Source of the DNA: Corallococcus interemptor
GTDB lineage: Bacteria > Myxococcota > Myxococcia > Myxococcales > Myxococcaceae
Assembly: GCF_003668875.1 (NCBI RefSeq)
Contig: NZ_RAWM01000060.1
Span: 1 to 49,353 of the forward strand
Direction: 5' to 3'
Length of the DNA stretch: 49,353 nt
Under the pieces are notes generated by a model. It did not search any database, was not told the origin of the DNA, and saw only the letters and a program-made list of their open reading frames with translations. Positions 7,165-17,000 of the stretch are shown piece after piece. The translations under genes and the position numbers were made by a program. The number at the start of each line of letters is the position of its first letter. Within the stretch, counting starts at the first letter, position 1.

Positions 7165-9033
7165 TCAGGAGGCCGGGGCGTCCGGGTCGTTCACCGGGAC
7201 GCCCGCCAGGCGCAGCACCCGCAGCGCGTTGGTGGTGTCCACCACCCCCTGCCGGAGCTTGTAGTCGAACACCATCTTCCCGTCCTCCAGGTGGTCGCGG
7301 AAGTGGACGTTCACCACGTGCGAGCCCGGCTCGTCCGCGAGCACCGCCAGCGACAAATCATGCGTCGTCACCGCGCCACAGGCGCCGGAGGCGAGCAGGA
7401 GCCGCAGCACTTCCCGTGAGGCAATCTGGCGCTCGCGGGTGTTGGTGCCCAGCAGGATTTCGTCCAGGAGGAAGAGGGCCTGGCCCTTCGCGGCCGCCGC
7501 CGCGTCCAGCACCATCTTCAGCCGCAGCACCTCCGCGTGGAAGTAGGACACGCCGCGCTCCAGCGAGTCCTTCACGCGCATGCTGGTGAGCACCTGCACC
7601 GGGGACAGCCGGAACGACGCCGCGCACACCGGCGCGCCCGCCAGCGCCAGCACCACGTTCGCGCCCAGCGCGCGCATCAGCGTCGTCTTGCCGCTCATGT
7701 TGGAGCCCGTAATCAGCAGCGCGTGGCGCGGGCCGGGCAGGGACACGTCGTTGGGCACGGGCGCGTCCAGCAGCGGATGCCCCAGCGCGGTGGCCATCAC
7801 GCTCGGGCCCTGCGCCTCCAGCTGCGGCCAGGTGAAGGCAGGGCGGTCATGGGCCAGGCCTCCCAGGCAGCACAGGGCCTCCAGCTCCGCCAGGCCCTCG
7901 AACCACTGGCGCACGTCGCGGCCGTGCGCGGCGCGCCAGTTCTCCAGCGCGAAGAGGGCGTGGATGTCCCAGAGCGTGAGCCAGTGCACCAGGGGGTGGA
8001 ACTGGTGCCGCTTGAACTCGATGAGCGAGTACAGCCGGCTGAAGCGCTGGAACCGCGCGGACACTGGAGGGCCGCCCTGCGCCGTCAGTCCGGCCTGGAG
8101 CTGCTTGAGGCGCGGGTGCTCGAAGGTCTGCTTCTCCACGCGCTCGAAGAGGGATGCGTAGCGCGCGAAGCCGCGCTCGCCGCGCTCCACGCCTTCGTCC
8201 ATCTGCCGCAGCGTGCGGCGCGTGGCCACGGCGACGCCCAGCTGCGCGAGCAGCCCCAGCCAGACGAGGCTGTCCGGAATCACGCCCACGGTGCCCAGGA
8301 TGAAGAGGGTGAGCGTCACCAGGGGCAGCAGGACGGCCAGGGGGCGTGACCAGCGGATGGCATCCAGGGAGGGGCCGGCCTCCGCCCACTCGATGAAGAG
8401 GGCGGGGTCCGCCTTGTCCTTCGCCACCACGCGGGCGTCCACGCAGAGGTCCTGGCGGAAGTCCACGCGCGGGGAGAGCTCCCGCGCGGCGCCCTGCCGG
8501 GTGACCACGGTCTCCGCGGTGGCGGGGGAGGACAGCCACGCCGCCAGCCGCTCCTCGCCCGCGCGCGTCGCCGTCTCGTTGATGAGCTGGAAGAGGCTGC
8601 CCTGGCCAAAGACATCCAGGTCCGTGGCGTAGAGGTGGTTGGGGGAGAGGAACCGCTCCCCTTTGTCCGTGAAGGAATGCCAGCCGCCCTCAAGCCGCGC
8701 CAGGCCGCGCTCGTTGAGCAGCACGAAGAGGCGCGCGCGCTGCTCCTTCAAGAACACCTGGTGGTGGAGCACCGCCAGCAGGCCATAGACGGCGAGCGCC
8801 CCGGCCGCCGCCCACCACCAGGGCTTGGGCAGCCGCCCCATCAGCGTCAGTGCGGCCACCACCAGCGCCGCCACGAAGGCCACGGTGCGCAGGTTGGCGT
8901 ACCGGGCGCTGACGCGGTCCAGCTGCGTCAGGTCCGCCTGGGCGGCGGCGCGGCGGTCGGTGTACGTGCGATGCGGGCTCTGGGACTCGGTCGGGACGGG
9001 CACGATGGCCGCGCATGCTGTGCGCCCCTCCAT
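7165..9033 (-). CDS. membrane-anchored MutS-like ATPase
   Basis: A protein of about 622 residues. The C-terminal third is the MutS ATPase core: Walker A GSNMSGKTT (about residue 443), a signature stretch RVKDSLERGVSYFHAE, Walker B LFLLDEI, and TTHD. Unlike MutS it has no mismatch-recognition domain. Instead the N-terminal half carries two hydrophobic pairs, AFVAALVVAALTLMG with WWWAAAGALAVYGLLAVL, and LLPLVTLTLFILGTVG with LVWLGLLAQLGVAVA, consistent with up to four membrane segments. A helical region with a MutS-clamp-like core follows. The frame is open to 9351, but ATG 9033 gives a sensible N-terminus. The substrate is unknown; DNA repair cannot be assumed. Confidence 0.85.
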   Translation of the reverse strand: MEGRTACAAIVPVPTESQSPHRTYTDRRAAAQADLTQLDRVSARYANLRTVAFVAALVVAALTLMGRLPKPWWWAAAGALAVYGLLAVLHHQVFLKEQRARLFVLLNERGLARLEGGWHSFTDKGERFLSPNHLYATDLDVFGQGSLFQLINETATRAGEERLAAWLSSPATAETVVTRQGAARELSPRVDFRQDLCVDARVVAKDKADPALFIEWAEAGPSLDAIRWSRPLAVLLPLVTLTLFILGTVGVIPDSLVWLGLLAQLGVAVATRRTLRQMDEGVERGERGFARYASLFERVEKQTFEHPRLKQLQAGLTAQGGPPVSARFQRFSRLYSLIEFKRHQFHPLVHWLTLWDIHALFALENWRAAHGRDVRQWFEGLAELEALCCLGGLAHDRPAFTWPQLEAQGPSVMATALGHPLLDAPVPNDVSLPGPRHALLITGSNMSGKTTLMRALGANVVLALAGAPVCAASFRLSPVQVLTSMRVKDSLERGVSYFHAEVLRLKMVLDAAAAAKGQALFLLDEILLGTNTRERQIASREVLRLLLASGACGAVTTHDLSLAVLADEPGSHVVNVHFRDHLEDGKMVFDYKLRQGVVDTTNALRVLRLAGVPVNDPDAPAS

Positions 9034-9164
9034 CCCAGGGCAAGCACGCAACGAGCGGGATGTCCGGGGCCCGCGGAGTTGACTCCCGGCGGGCCTCCGG
9101 GATTTGAATACCCCTCGTGAGGGACGGTCGGGCCGGCCGTGTCTCACCGAGGGGGCTTCACCCC

Positions 9165-10064
9165 ATGCCGTTACCCAAGGTCGTGCTGGGCGGAGGGCTC
9201 GTCGCGAGCCTCTTCGCCGCGCCTCCCGCCGAGGCGCGCTTCGGCAAGCGCTCGGACTCCCACGAAACGTCGAAGCCCGTCCACAAGGCGTCCGCCATTG
9301 GCGCCGAGGACGACACTTCGAAGCAGGACGACGAAAACAAGAACCGCTCATCCAGGACGACGACCGTGTCCTCCACGGACGACACCTTCGAGTTCAACTC
9401 GAGCGCGTCCGACGACGCCGTTGGGGTCATCCTGGGCGCGCTCTTCGAGCTGATGTTCCGGGGGATGGGGGAGGCCATCGGTAGCATGGGCACCCACCAG
9501 GGCCACGACATCGACGCTCCGGACGCGCAGCCCGAGCGCAACTCGCTCCGGCACGCGGTGCCGTTCTCCCTGCGCCTGGGCATGCTGGTGTCACCCATCC
9601 AGGGCGGCATGGGCGTGGACTTCGACCTCGGCTTCGACACCCGGCGCTTTGGCGTGGACCTGCGGCTGGCGCGCCTGACGGGGAGGTGGGACACCTCGGC
9701 GTACCGCGAGGCGCGCACCCTGGGGGAGCTGCACCTGACGTACTCCCCCATCGTCCGGGAGGAGCTGCGCCTGCGCATGGAGGCCGGCGTCTCCACCCTG
9801 GATGCGCCCGGGCGCCTCTACGTGGCCCCCAGCGCGGGCGTGTCCGTGGAGGCGTGCCTGCTGGGCCCCCTGGACGTGGAGGGGCGCCTGCAGGTGACAC
9901 CCGGCCCCTACCAGCAGCTGGACGCGCGCGCGGGGCTGGCGCTGCACCTCGGCGGGTTCATGCTGCGCGGCGGGGTGCGCTACCTCAACCTGGACTCCGA
10001 GGTGGCGCCGCTGGGGATGCCCCTCGGCTTCGCACCCGAGTTCGGCGCCGGCTTCGTCTTCTGA
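9165..10064 (+). CDS. secreted or outer-membrane beta-rich hypothetical protein
   Basis: A 299-residue protein of unknown function. Residues 1-24 form a short signal-peptide-like N-terminus (LGGGLVASLFAAPPAEA). A charged, Ser/Asp/Lys-rich linker follows up to about residue 100, then a hydrophobic GVILGALFELMFRGMGEAIG segment. From about residue 145 the sequence alternates polar and hydrophobic residues in many short beta-like strands and ends in FVF, as outer-membrane barrels often do. The frame opens earlier, but ATG 9165 is the start that yields the signal peptide. It is divergent from the MutS-like gene and convergent with mrpC. Confidence 0.65.
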   Translation: MPLPKVVLGGGLVASLFAAPPAEARFGKRSDSHETSKPVHKASAIGAEDDTSKQDDENKNRSSRTTTVSSTDDTFEFNSSASDDAVGVILGALFELMFRGMGEAIGSMGTHQGHDIDAPDAQPERNSLRHAVPFSLRLGMLVSPIQGGMGVDFDLGFDTRRFGVDLRLARLTGRWDTSAYREARTLGELHLTYSPIVREELRLRMEAGVSTLDAPGRLYVAPSAGVSVEACLLGPLDVEGRLQVTPGPYQQLDARAGLALHLGGFMLRGGVRYLNLDSEVAPLGMPLGFAPEFGAGFVF

Positions 10065-10071
10065 AAACACC

Positions 10072-10103
10072 ACGGGCCCGGCCGCGGATGCGGTCGAGCC
10101 CGT
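10072..10103. terminator. bidirectional terminator between the beta-rich protein and mrpC
   Basis: ACGGGC (10072-10077) pairs with GCCCGT (10098-10103), and the stem continues inward through CCGC (10082-10085)/GCGG (10090-10093) with one mismatch and one G-T pair, closing on the loop GGAT. It lies 8 nt after one stop codon and 40 nt from the convergent mrpC stop. Confidence 0.75.
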
Positions 10104-10143
10104 TGGACGTCACGGTCCCTGCGTGGAGCAGGGACGCGAGGGA

Positions 10144-10890
10144 TTACTTCTCCTTGGAGGCCAGCTTGCGCAGGGCCTTCTGGTCGCGCACGCAGAGGAT
10201 GCGGCCGACGTTGCCGAGCACGCCCTCGCGCTTCATCTCGTTGATGAGGGTGGACACGAAGGAGCGCGAGGCGCCCACCAGGTCCGCCAGGTCCTGCTGC
10301 GTAATCCCGCGCAGGTCCGTCTCACCGCCGTGGGGGCAGCGCTCACCGTGCGCCTCCACCAGCGTGAGCAGGGTGTCCGCCAGCCGGGCCGGGACCTCCT
10401 TGAAGGTCAGGCCCAGGACGCGCTTGCGCAGCGAGCGCACGCGGTCCGCGTAGGCGCGCACCACGTCCACCGCCAGGGCCGGACGGGCCTCCAGCTGGGC
10501 GCGGAAGTCACGGCCCTCGATGCTCCACACCTCGGCCTCGCCCGCCGCCACGGCCATCTCCTCGATGGGCGTGCCTTCCGGGCGGAACAGCTCGCCGAAC
10601 AGGTCGCCCGGGCGGAGGATGGACACCACCGAGCGGGTGCTGTTCTTGCCAATGCGCATCAGGCGCACGCGGCCGGACTTCAGCAGGTACACGCGGTCCG
10701 ACGTGTCGCCGGGGCGGTAGATGGTGGAGTTGTGCGGGAAGGACTCGACCTTGAAGTAGCCCTTGAAGTCGATCGCTTCCTGGCCGGGGACCAGCTTGTT
10801 CGCCGTCACCATCATGCCGGACGACGTCGCCTGCAGGGGCGCCACGACGTTGGAACCGATGGGGCCGAGGGGGCGGTTGAAGCCGTGCAT
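10144..10890 (-). CDS. mrpC: CRP/Fnr-family developmental regulator MrpC
   Basis: A 248-residue transcription factor, the same length as Myxococcus xanthus MrpC, and I recognise the sequence as this protein. Residues about 35-150 form a cyclic-nucleotide-binding-type beta roll (STIYRPGDTSDRVYLL, RPGDLFGEL), and residues about 175-240 a winged helix-turn-helix (TQQDLADLVGASRSFVSTLI). In M. xanthus MrpC is required for fruiting-body development, activates fruA and autoregulates. ATG 10890 has AGGAG about 6 nt upstream. Met26/Met27 coincide with the start of the reported shorter form, MrpC2. The pair corresponding to the reported Pkn14 target threonines 21 and 22 reads Ala21-Thr22 here. The frame is open further upstream, but that part is the control region. 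Confidence 0.95.
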   Translation of the reverse strand: MHGFNRPLGPIGSNVVAPLQATSSGMMVTANKLVPGQEAIDFKGYFKVESFPHNSTIYRPGDTSDRVYLLKSGRVRLMRIGKNSTRSVVSILRPGDLFGELFRPEGTPIEEMAVAAGEAEVWSIEGRDFRAQLEARPALAVDVVRAYADRVRSLRKRVLGLTFKEVPARLADTLLTLVEAHGERCPHGGETDLRGITQQDLADLVGASRSFVSTLINEMKREGVLGNVGRILCVRDQKALRKLASKEK

Positions 10891-10933
10891 GGGAGTCTCC
10901 TGGAAAGACGGAAAGGGATGGGGAAGGTTGGTC

Positions 10934-10947
10934 GCTGCTGCTGCTGC
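10934..10947. repeat. trinucleotide repeat in the mrpC leader
   Basis: GCTGCTGCTGCTGC on the plus strand, reading as CAG-type repeats in the mrpC transcript. It lies between the predicted sigma-54 start (near 10954) and the start codon, so it would be in the 5' leader. Such runs can vary in copy number. Confidence 0.5.
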
Positions 10948-10964
10948 GGACGGACCTTGCCCTT

Positions 10965-10980
10965 TCCAAGAGGCGTGCCA
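10965..10980 (-). promoter_or_regulatory. sigma-54 (-24/-12) promoter of mrpC
   Basis: Read on the minus strand: TGGCACG (10980-10974), CCTC, then TTGGA (10969-10965). This matches the sigma-54 consensus TGGCAC-N5-TTGC with correct spacing and one deviation, GG in place of GC at -12. Transcription would begin near 10954, giving a leader of about 64 nt. The neighbouring mrpB encodes a sigma-54 activator, which supports the call. M. xanthus mrpC is known to be sigma-54/MrpB dependent. Confidence 0.7.
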
Positions 10981-11062
10981 GAGACACTCGAAGTATTCCC
11001 AGGGGAACAGTTCGAGGAATGCCGGGTACTTAGCGCTACAGCCCGGTCCGCCCCCCCCAACT

Positions 11063-11080
11063 GTGTCCGAAACCTGAAAC
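11063..11080. promoter_or_regulatory. MrpC-box-like site 1
   Basis: GTGTC-N8-GAAAC matches the published MrpC consensus GTGTY-N8-RACAC at 9 of 10 defined positions. It lies about 110-126 bp upstream of the predicted start and next to the inverted repeat at 11085-11112, where MrpC could interfere with activator binding. Confidence 0.55.
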
Positions 11081-11084
11081 AGAA

Positions 11085-11112
11085 CGTTCAAACAGTCTGA
11101 TCAGTTTGAACG
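11085..11112. promoter_or_regulatory. inverted repeat, likely activator (MrpB) binding site
   Basis: CGTTCAAAC (11085-11093) and GTTTGAACG (11104-11112) form a perfect 9-bp inverted repeat with a 10-bp spacer. It sits about 130-160 bp upstream of the predicted sigma-54 start, the normal place for an enhancer of an NtrC-type activator. Assignment to MrpB is inferred from position. Confidence 0.6.
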
Positions 11113-11135
11113 AAACGTTAAAGAGGCGCACCGGT

Positions 11136-11153
11136 TTGTCCGGGCTGGGACAC
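11136..11153. promoter_or_regulatory. MrpC-box-like site 2
   Basis: TTGTC-N8-GACAC matches the MrpC consensus GTGTY-N8-RACAC at 9 of 10 defined positions. It lies just after the mrpB stop codon, at about -182 to -199 relative to the predicted mrpC start. Confidence 0.5.
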
Positions 11154-11155
11154 TG

Positions 11156-12622
<1,467 letters not shown>

Positions 12623-12629
12623 GGGGTCC

Positions 12630-13616
12630 TCAGGCGGCGAAGGTCAGCGTGAACACCATCCCCGGTTCCGCGCTCCCCTGGGCCGCCACGTCGCCCCCCA
12701 CGCCCGTCATCACCCGCCGCAAGGCAGCCAGGGACAGCCCCGCGCCTCGCGCCAGCCGCGAGCCGAAGGGGTCGAACAGCGTGCCCCGCTCCTCGGGAGG
12801 CAGGGCCGCGGCCGGATCATCCAGGATGAGGCTGACGTGGCTGGGGTCGTCCTTGCGCAGCGTCACCTGGACGCGGCCCTCTTCGGGCAGGCCCATGGCC
12901 ACGTTGAGCAGGACTTGTGCGAGCACGGGCCTCAACCGGTTGGGATCCACCCTCACGCGGGGCAGGTCCGCCTCTTCATTCACGTCCACCTCGATGCGGC
13001 GCTCGGCCAGCTCCGGGGCCACCATGGCGGTCGCCTCCTGGACGACCGAGCGCAGGGCGTGGGCATCCAGGTTCGCGGCGCTCTCGCGGCCGTACTCGGA
13101 GAGCAGCCACAGCATGCGCTCCATGGTCCGGATCTCGCGGTTGGCGATGGTGAGCCGCCGCTTGTCCCGGTCCGACAGGCCGGTGTTCCGGGCCAGCGTC
13201 TGCACCGCCATCTTCACGGAGGACAGCGGGTTGCGGATCTCATGGCTGAGCGACGAGGACAGCTTGGAGATCTGCACCGGCGGGGCGCCCTCCAGCACGG
13301 CGCCCAGGTCGAGCACGCCCGCGGAGGCCTCTTCGCCGTCCATGCCCAGCACGAGGCGCAGGTGGGTGGGGGGCGGATTCGCGTTGACGCCGCCGGAGGA
13401 GACGGTGACGAACTCCACGGCGCGGCGGTCCTCGCGCGCTCGCGCATCCAGTTCGCGGGCGCGCTCCTGGGGAACCCCGAGCGCGGTGTGCAGGGACATG
13501 CCCACGAGCGCCTTGGCGTCGCGGCGCAGCACCTGGGCGCAGTCCCCCTCGGCACGTGTCACCCGGAGGTGGGGGGACCAGGCGAGCTGAGCGACTTGCA
13601 GGAGTTGGGCGTTCAT
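12630..13616 (-). CDS. mrpA: soluble sensor histidine kinase MrpA
   Basis: A 328-residue histidine kinase. The HisKA segment carries the phosphorylated His125 in SLSHEIRNPLSSVK. The ATPase domain follows with recognisable N-box and G-region sequences (RVDPNRLRPVLAQVLLN, GAGLSLAALRRVM). The N-terminal 110 residues look like a small sensory domain and there is no membrane segment, so it is cytoplasmic. It lies directly upstream of mrpB and is its likely partner; in M. xanthus MrpA has been described as acting on MrpB. ATG 13616 was chosen because the open frame beyond it runs into the divergent neighbour. Confidence 0.9.
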   Translation of the reverse strand: MNAQLLQVAQLAWSPHLRVTRAEGDCAQVLRRDAKALVGMSLHTALGVPQERARELDARAREDRRAVEFVTVSSGGVNANPPPTHLRLVLGMDGEEASAGVLDLGAVLEGAPPVQISKLSSSLSHEIRNPLSSVKMAVQTLARNTGLSDRDKRRLTIANREIRTMERMLWLLSEYGRESAANLDAHALRSVVQEATAMVAPELAERRIEVDVNEEADLPRVRVDPNRLRPVLAQVLLNVAMGLPEEGRVQVTLRKDDPSHVSLILDDPAAALPPEERGTLFDPFGSRLARGAGLSLAALRRVMTGVGGDVAAQGSAEPGMVFTLTFAA

Positions 13617-13658
13617 TGGTGGACCTGAAACATACCGGGTAACGTCGAGCGCGTCCCT

Positions 13659-16541
13659 ATGACCCGCACTCCACGTCCTCCGAAGAACCTTGTGGCCGCC
13701 CTTCTGTTCCTGTCCGGGGCCACGGCGCTCGTCTACGAACTGGTGTGGTCCAAATACCTGGGGAACGTGCTGGGCAACAGCGGTCAGGCGCACGCCGTCG
13801 TGCTGGCCACGTTCATGGGGGGACTGGCGCTGGGTGCGTTTGTCTTCGGGCGGACAGCGGACCGGGTGAAGAGCCCGCTGGCGCTCTACGGCGTGCTCGA
13901 ATTGGGCGTCGGTCTGTACGCGCTGGCGTTTCCCTACGTCCTGGGAGCGCTGGAGCACCTGTGGCTGGCCCTGGCGCCGCACGTGCCGGAGGGCCTGCGG
14001 GTGGCGCCGCGCCTGCTCGTGTCCTCGCTGTCACTGGTGGTGCCCACGCTGCTCATGGGCGGCACCCTGCCGGCGCTGGTGCGGCACTTCGCGGCCAGCC
14101 TGGCCAGCGTGCGCAAGGAGCTGGCGCGGCTGTATGCCATCAACAGCCTGGGCGCGGCGGTGGGTGTGTATGTCGCGGGCACGCGGCTGGTGCCGCTGGT
14201 GGGCCTGTCCGCGTCCGCTCAGATCGCCGCCGGCCTGAACGTGTTCCTCGCACTGGCGGCGTTGGCGCTGGCCCGTCAGCACCCACCGGCGGTGGTGGTG
14301 GGGGCGGCTCCGTCGGCGGAGGACGTGGCCTATCCCCGGCGCGCGGTGCGGGCGGCGCTCATCGGCGTGATGCTCTCCGGCTTCACGTCCATGCTGTATC
14401 AGGTGACGTGGATCCGCCTGCTGGCCATCGTGCTGGGCGCTTCCACGTATGCCTTCACGCTCATCCTGACGGCGTTCATCCTGGGCATCGGCCTGGGCAG
14501 CTTCTGGCTGATGACGCGCAAGGAGGGTGGGGATTCGCTGAAGCTGTATGGGTGGACGCAGGTGGGGCTGGTGTTGAGCCTCTGCGTGGCGCTGCCTTTG
14601 TACGTGCGGCTGCCGCACCTGTTCCGCTGGTCGGAGTGGATGCTCACGCGCGCGGTGGAGACGTGGCCCATCTTCCAGGGCGTCACCTTCGCGTTCTGCT
14701 GCGCGGTGCTGCTGATCCCCACGTTCATCATGGGTGTGGCGTTCCCGGCGGCGGCGCGCGTGGCCACGGCCAAGGTGTCCGAGGTCGGGCGCGAATTGGG
14801 CGGCGTGTACCTGTGGAACACGGCGGGCACGCTGTCCGGCTCCGTGCTGGGCGGGCTGGTGCTGATGCCGTTCTGGGGCATGCAGGGCAACTTCATCGCG
14901 GGCGCGGTGGCGAACCTGGTGGCCGCGGGGCTCGCGTTCCATGCGCTGGCCGCGCCGAAGGAAGGGGAGGGCGCGAGCGCGGTGCCGGCGTGGAGGACGT
15001 TCGCGCCGGTGGGCGGGGCGGCGCTGCTGGCGGTGGTGGTGCTGGGCAGCATGCAGGGCTGGCCGCAGCGGCTGTCGGGCATCGCGGCGATGCGCGCGTA
15101 TGAGAAGCCGCCGGAGAGCTACGCGAAGCTGGTGGAGGACACGGAGCGGGCCATCGTGCCGCGCTTCTACGCGGACGACACCTTCGCCACGGTGATGGTG
15201 GGGGACCTGTCGAGCGAGAGCCTCCGCTTCATGAAGATCAACGGCAAGACGGACGCCACGAACGGTGGCGACATCGAGACGCAGGTGATGGCGGGCCACC
15301 TGGGCGTGCTGATGCACCCGCGCGAGCCGAAGAACGTGCTGCTCGTCGGCTCGGGCGCGGCCATCACCGCGGGCAGCGTGCTGGCGCATCCGGTGGAGCG
15401 CCTGGACATGGTGGAGATCTCCCCGGCGGTCATCGAAGCGGCGCGCCTGTTCAAGGCGGACAACCGCAACGCGGTGGATGATCCGCGCACGCACGTGCAC
15501 ATCGACGACGCGAAGACGTTCATGGCGCTGGCGCCGATCAAGTACGACCTCATCGTCAGCGTGCCGTCCAACCCCTGGGTGACGGGCGTGTCCGGCCTCT
15601 TCACGCGCGACTTCTTCCAGCTGGTGGACAAGCACCTGACGGACGACGGGGTGCTGGTGCAGTGGATCCACACGTACGAGAGCAACACGGAGCTGGTGAA
15701 GCTGGTGATGCGCACGCTGCACGACACCTTCCCGCACGCCACGACGTGGCTGGGGCCGGAGGACCTGGTGATGGTGGCCAGCCGCAAGCCGCTGTCCTTC
15801 GACGCGGCGGCGGTGGCGGCGCGCATGGCCCGGCCGGAGGTGAAGGAGGACCTGGCGCGCGTGGAGATCCACGACCTGTTCGGCCTGTTGTCCAAGCAGG
15901 TGCATACGGAGGAGGGCCAGAAGGCCTTCGCGGGCGAGGGCCCCATCAACACGGACGACCACAACCTGCTGGAGTACGCGTCACCGGTGGCCTTCTTCCT
16001 GGCGAACCTGGACGTGCGGGTGAAGGACGAGCGCCGCTCACCGGAGCTGGGGCCGGGGCTGCTGTTGCACCAGTACGTGCGTGAGAACCCGCCCACCGCC
16101 GAGCAGGTCGCGAAGCTGTACCGCAACGTGGAGCGCTACCACTCGGAGAAGAACCCGGTGGTGCGGGGCGTCGCGGCGCTGTGGCATTCGCTGGCGCCGG
16201 AGGACCCGGCGGCGGCGCTCGCGCTGGGCCGGGCGGTGCTGGCGCAGGGAGACCTGACGCTGGCGGCGTCCCTCCTGGAGCCAGAGGTGGCCAAGGGCGG
16301 CCGTTCCCCGGAGCTGGTGACGGAGTACCTCAAGCTGGTGACGGCCCGGACCTGGGCGGCGCGCACGGTGTGGACGCCGGTGAACGGCGAGGAGGCGCTG
16401 GCGGTGGCCCGGGACGTGGTAGCGCGCCATCCCCAGGACACGAAGCTGCAGAAGGCATACAAGGCCTACTGTGAAGCGCTGCCGCCGGCGGCCTGCACGC
16501 GCCCGGCGAATCCCCCCACGGTGGCGCCCGGCGCGCCGTGA
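13659..16541 (+). CDS. polytopic membrane protein with spermidine-synthase-like domain and C-terminal helical repeats
   Basis: A 960-residue protein. Residues about 8-470 contain many hydrophobic segments in two transporter-like halves (LVAALLFLSGATALVYEL at the start, and a second block beginning near AALIGVMLSGFTSMLYQV). Residues about 500-780 resemble the Rossmann fold of spermidine synthases: LLVGSGAAITAGSVLAH near residue 560, the acidic ribose contact in MVEISP, and DDAKTF. The last 150 residues look helical and repeat-like. In place of the DSxDP active-site motif of true spermidine synthases it has SVPSNPWVTG, so polyamine synthesis is doubtful. Only 42 bp separate it from divergent mrpA. 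Confidence 0.75.
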   Translation: MTRTPRPPKNLVAALLFLSGATALVYELVWSKYLGNVLGNSGQAHAVVLATFMGGLALGAFVFGRTADRVKSPLALYGVLELGVGLYALAFPYVLGALEHLWLALAPHVPEGLRVAPRLLVSSLSLVVPTLLMGGTLPALVRHFAASLASVRKELARLYAINSLGAAVGVYVAGTRLVPLVGLSASAQIAAGLNVFLALAALALARQHPPAVVVGAAPSAEDVAYPRRAVRAALIGVMLSGFTSMLYQVTWIRLLAIVLGASTYAFTLILTAFILGIGLGSFWLMTRKEGGDSLKLYGWTQVGLVLSLCVALPLYVRLPHLFRWSEWMLTRAVETWPIFQGVTFAFCCAVLLIPTFIMGVAFPAAARVATAKVSEVGRELGGVYLWNTAGTLSGSVLGGLVLMPFWGMQGNFIAGAVANLVAAGLAFHALAAPKEGEGASAVPAWRTFAPVGGAALLAVVVLGSMQGWPQRLSGIAAMRAYEKPPESYAKLVEDTERAIVPRFYADDTFATVMVGDLSSESLRFMKINGKTDATNGGDIETQVMAGHLGVLMHPREPKNVLLVGSGAAITAGSVLAHPVERLDMVEISPAVIEAARLFKADNRNAVDDPRTHVHIDDAKTFMALAPIKYDLIVSVPSNPWVTGVSGLFTRDFFQLVDKHLTDDGVLVQWIHTYESNTELVKLVMRTLHDTFPHATTWLGPEDLVMVASRKPLSFDAAAVAARMARPEVKEDLARVEIHDLFGLLSKQVHTEEGQKAFAGEGPINTDDHNLLEYASPVAFFLANLDVRVKDERRSPELGPGLLLHQYVRENPPTAEQVAKLYRNVERYHSEKNPVVRGVAALWHSLAPEDPAAALALGRAVLAQGDLTLAASLLEPEVAKGGRSPELVTEYLKLVTARTWAARTVWTPVNGEEALAVARDVVARHPQDTKLQKAYKAYCEALPPAACTRPANPPTVAPGAP

Positions 16542-16716
16542 AAACGGAGCGGATCAGGCCGTTGAGAGGTGCCAGGTCCGCGGAATTGCTTGATCCGGGC
16601 CCCCATCCTCCCGATGACGGATGGAGGTGCTTGCCCGCCCGTTGTACTGTCCGTATCGACCCTGACTTCCCGCAGGGTGTGTCTCTCCACCGCTGCAACG
16701 ACCCCCGGAGTTCCCC

Positions 16717-16980
16717 ATGAACGCGATCGCGAAGGCCCCGAAGAAGCAGTTCCGCAAGAACCGTGGTCAGGGCATGACCGAGTACATCATCATCGTGGCC
16801 CTCATCGCGATCGCCGCCATCGGCGTGATCACGCTGTTCGGCGACAACATCCGCAAGCTGTTCGGCGCCTCCGCCGCGGCGCTGGCCGGTAACGACAACG
16901 TCGCGAACGACGGCCAGACGGCGACCGACGCGCTGAAGAAGAAGACGATGAAGAACTTCGGTCAGAACAACACCTACTGA
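16717..16980 (+). CDS. Flp/Fap-type pilin, solitary
   Basis: An 87-residue pilin-like protein: a basic N-terminus (MNAIAKAPKKQFRKNRGQG), then MTEYIIIVALIAIAAIGVI, the hydrophobic helix with the TEY hallmark of Flp/class-III prepilins processed by a prepilin peptidase after Gly. The mature part is Ala/Lys/Asn-rich. No tad/cpa assembly genes lie nearby, so it would rely on machinery elsewhere. A strong terminator follows. The 175-bp upstream gap should hold its promoter, but I could not identify one. Confidence 0.85.
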   Translation: MNAIAKAPKKQFRKNRGQGMTEYIIIVALIAIAAIGVITLFGDNIRKLFGASAAALAGNDNVANDGQTATDALKKKTMKNFGQNNTY

Positions 16981-17000
16981 GCCACGCTCGGCGGTGCGCG

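Noticed and set aside
16542-16716. Sigma-54 promoter before the pilin gene
   Set aside because: TGGAGG...TTGCCC near 16620-16637 has the wrong spacing between the GG and GC elements.
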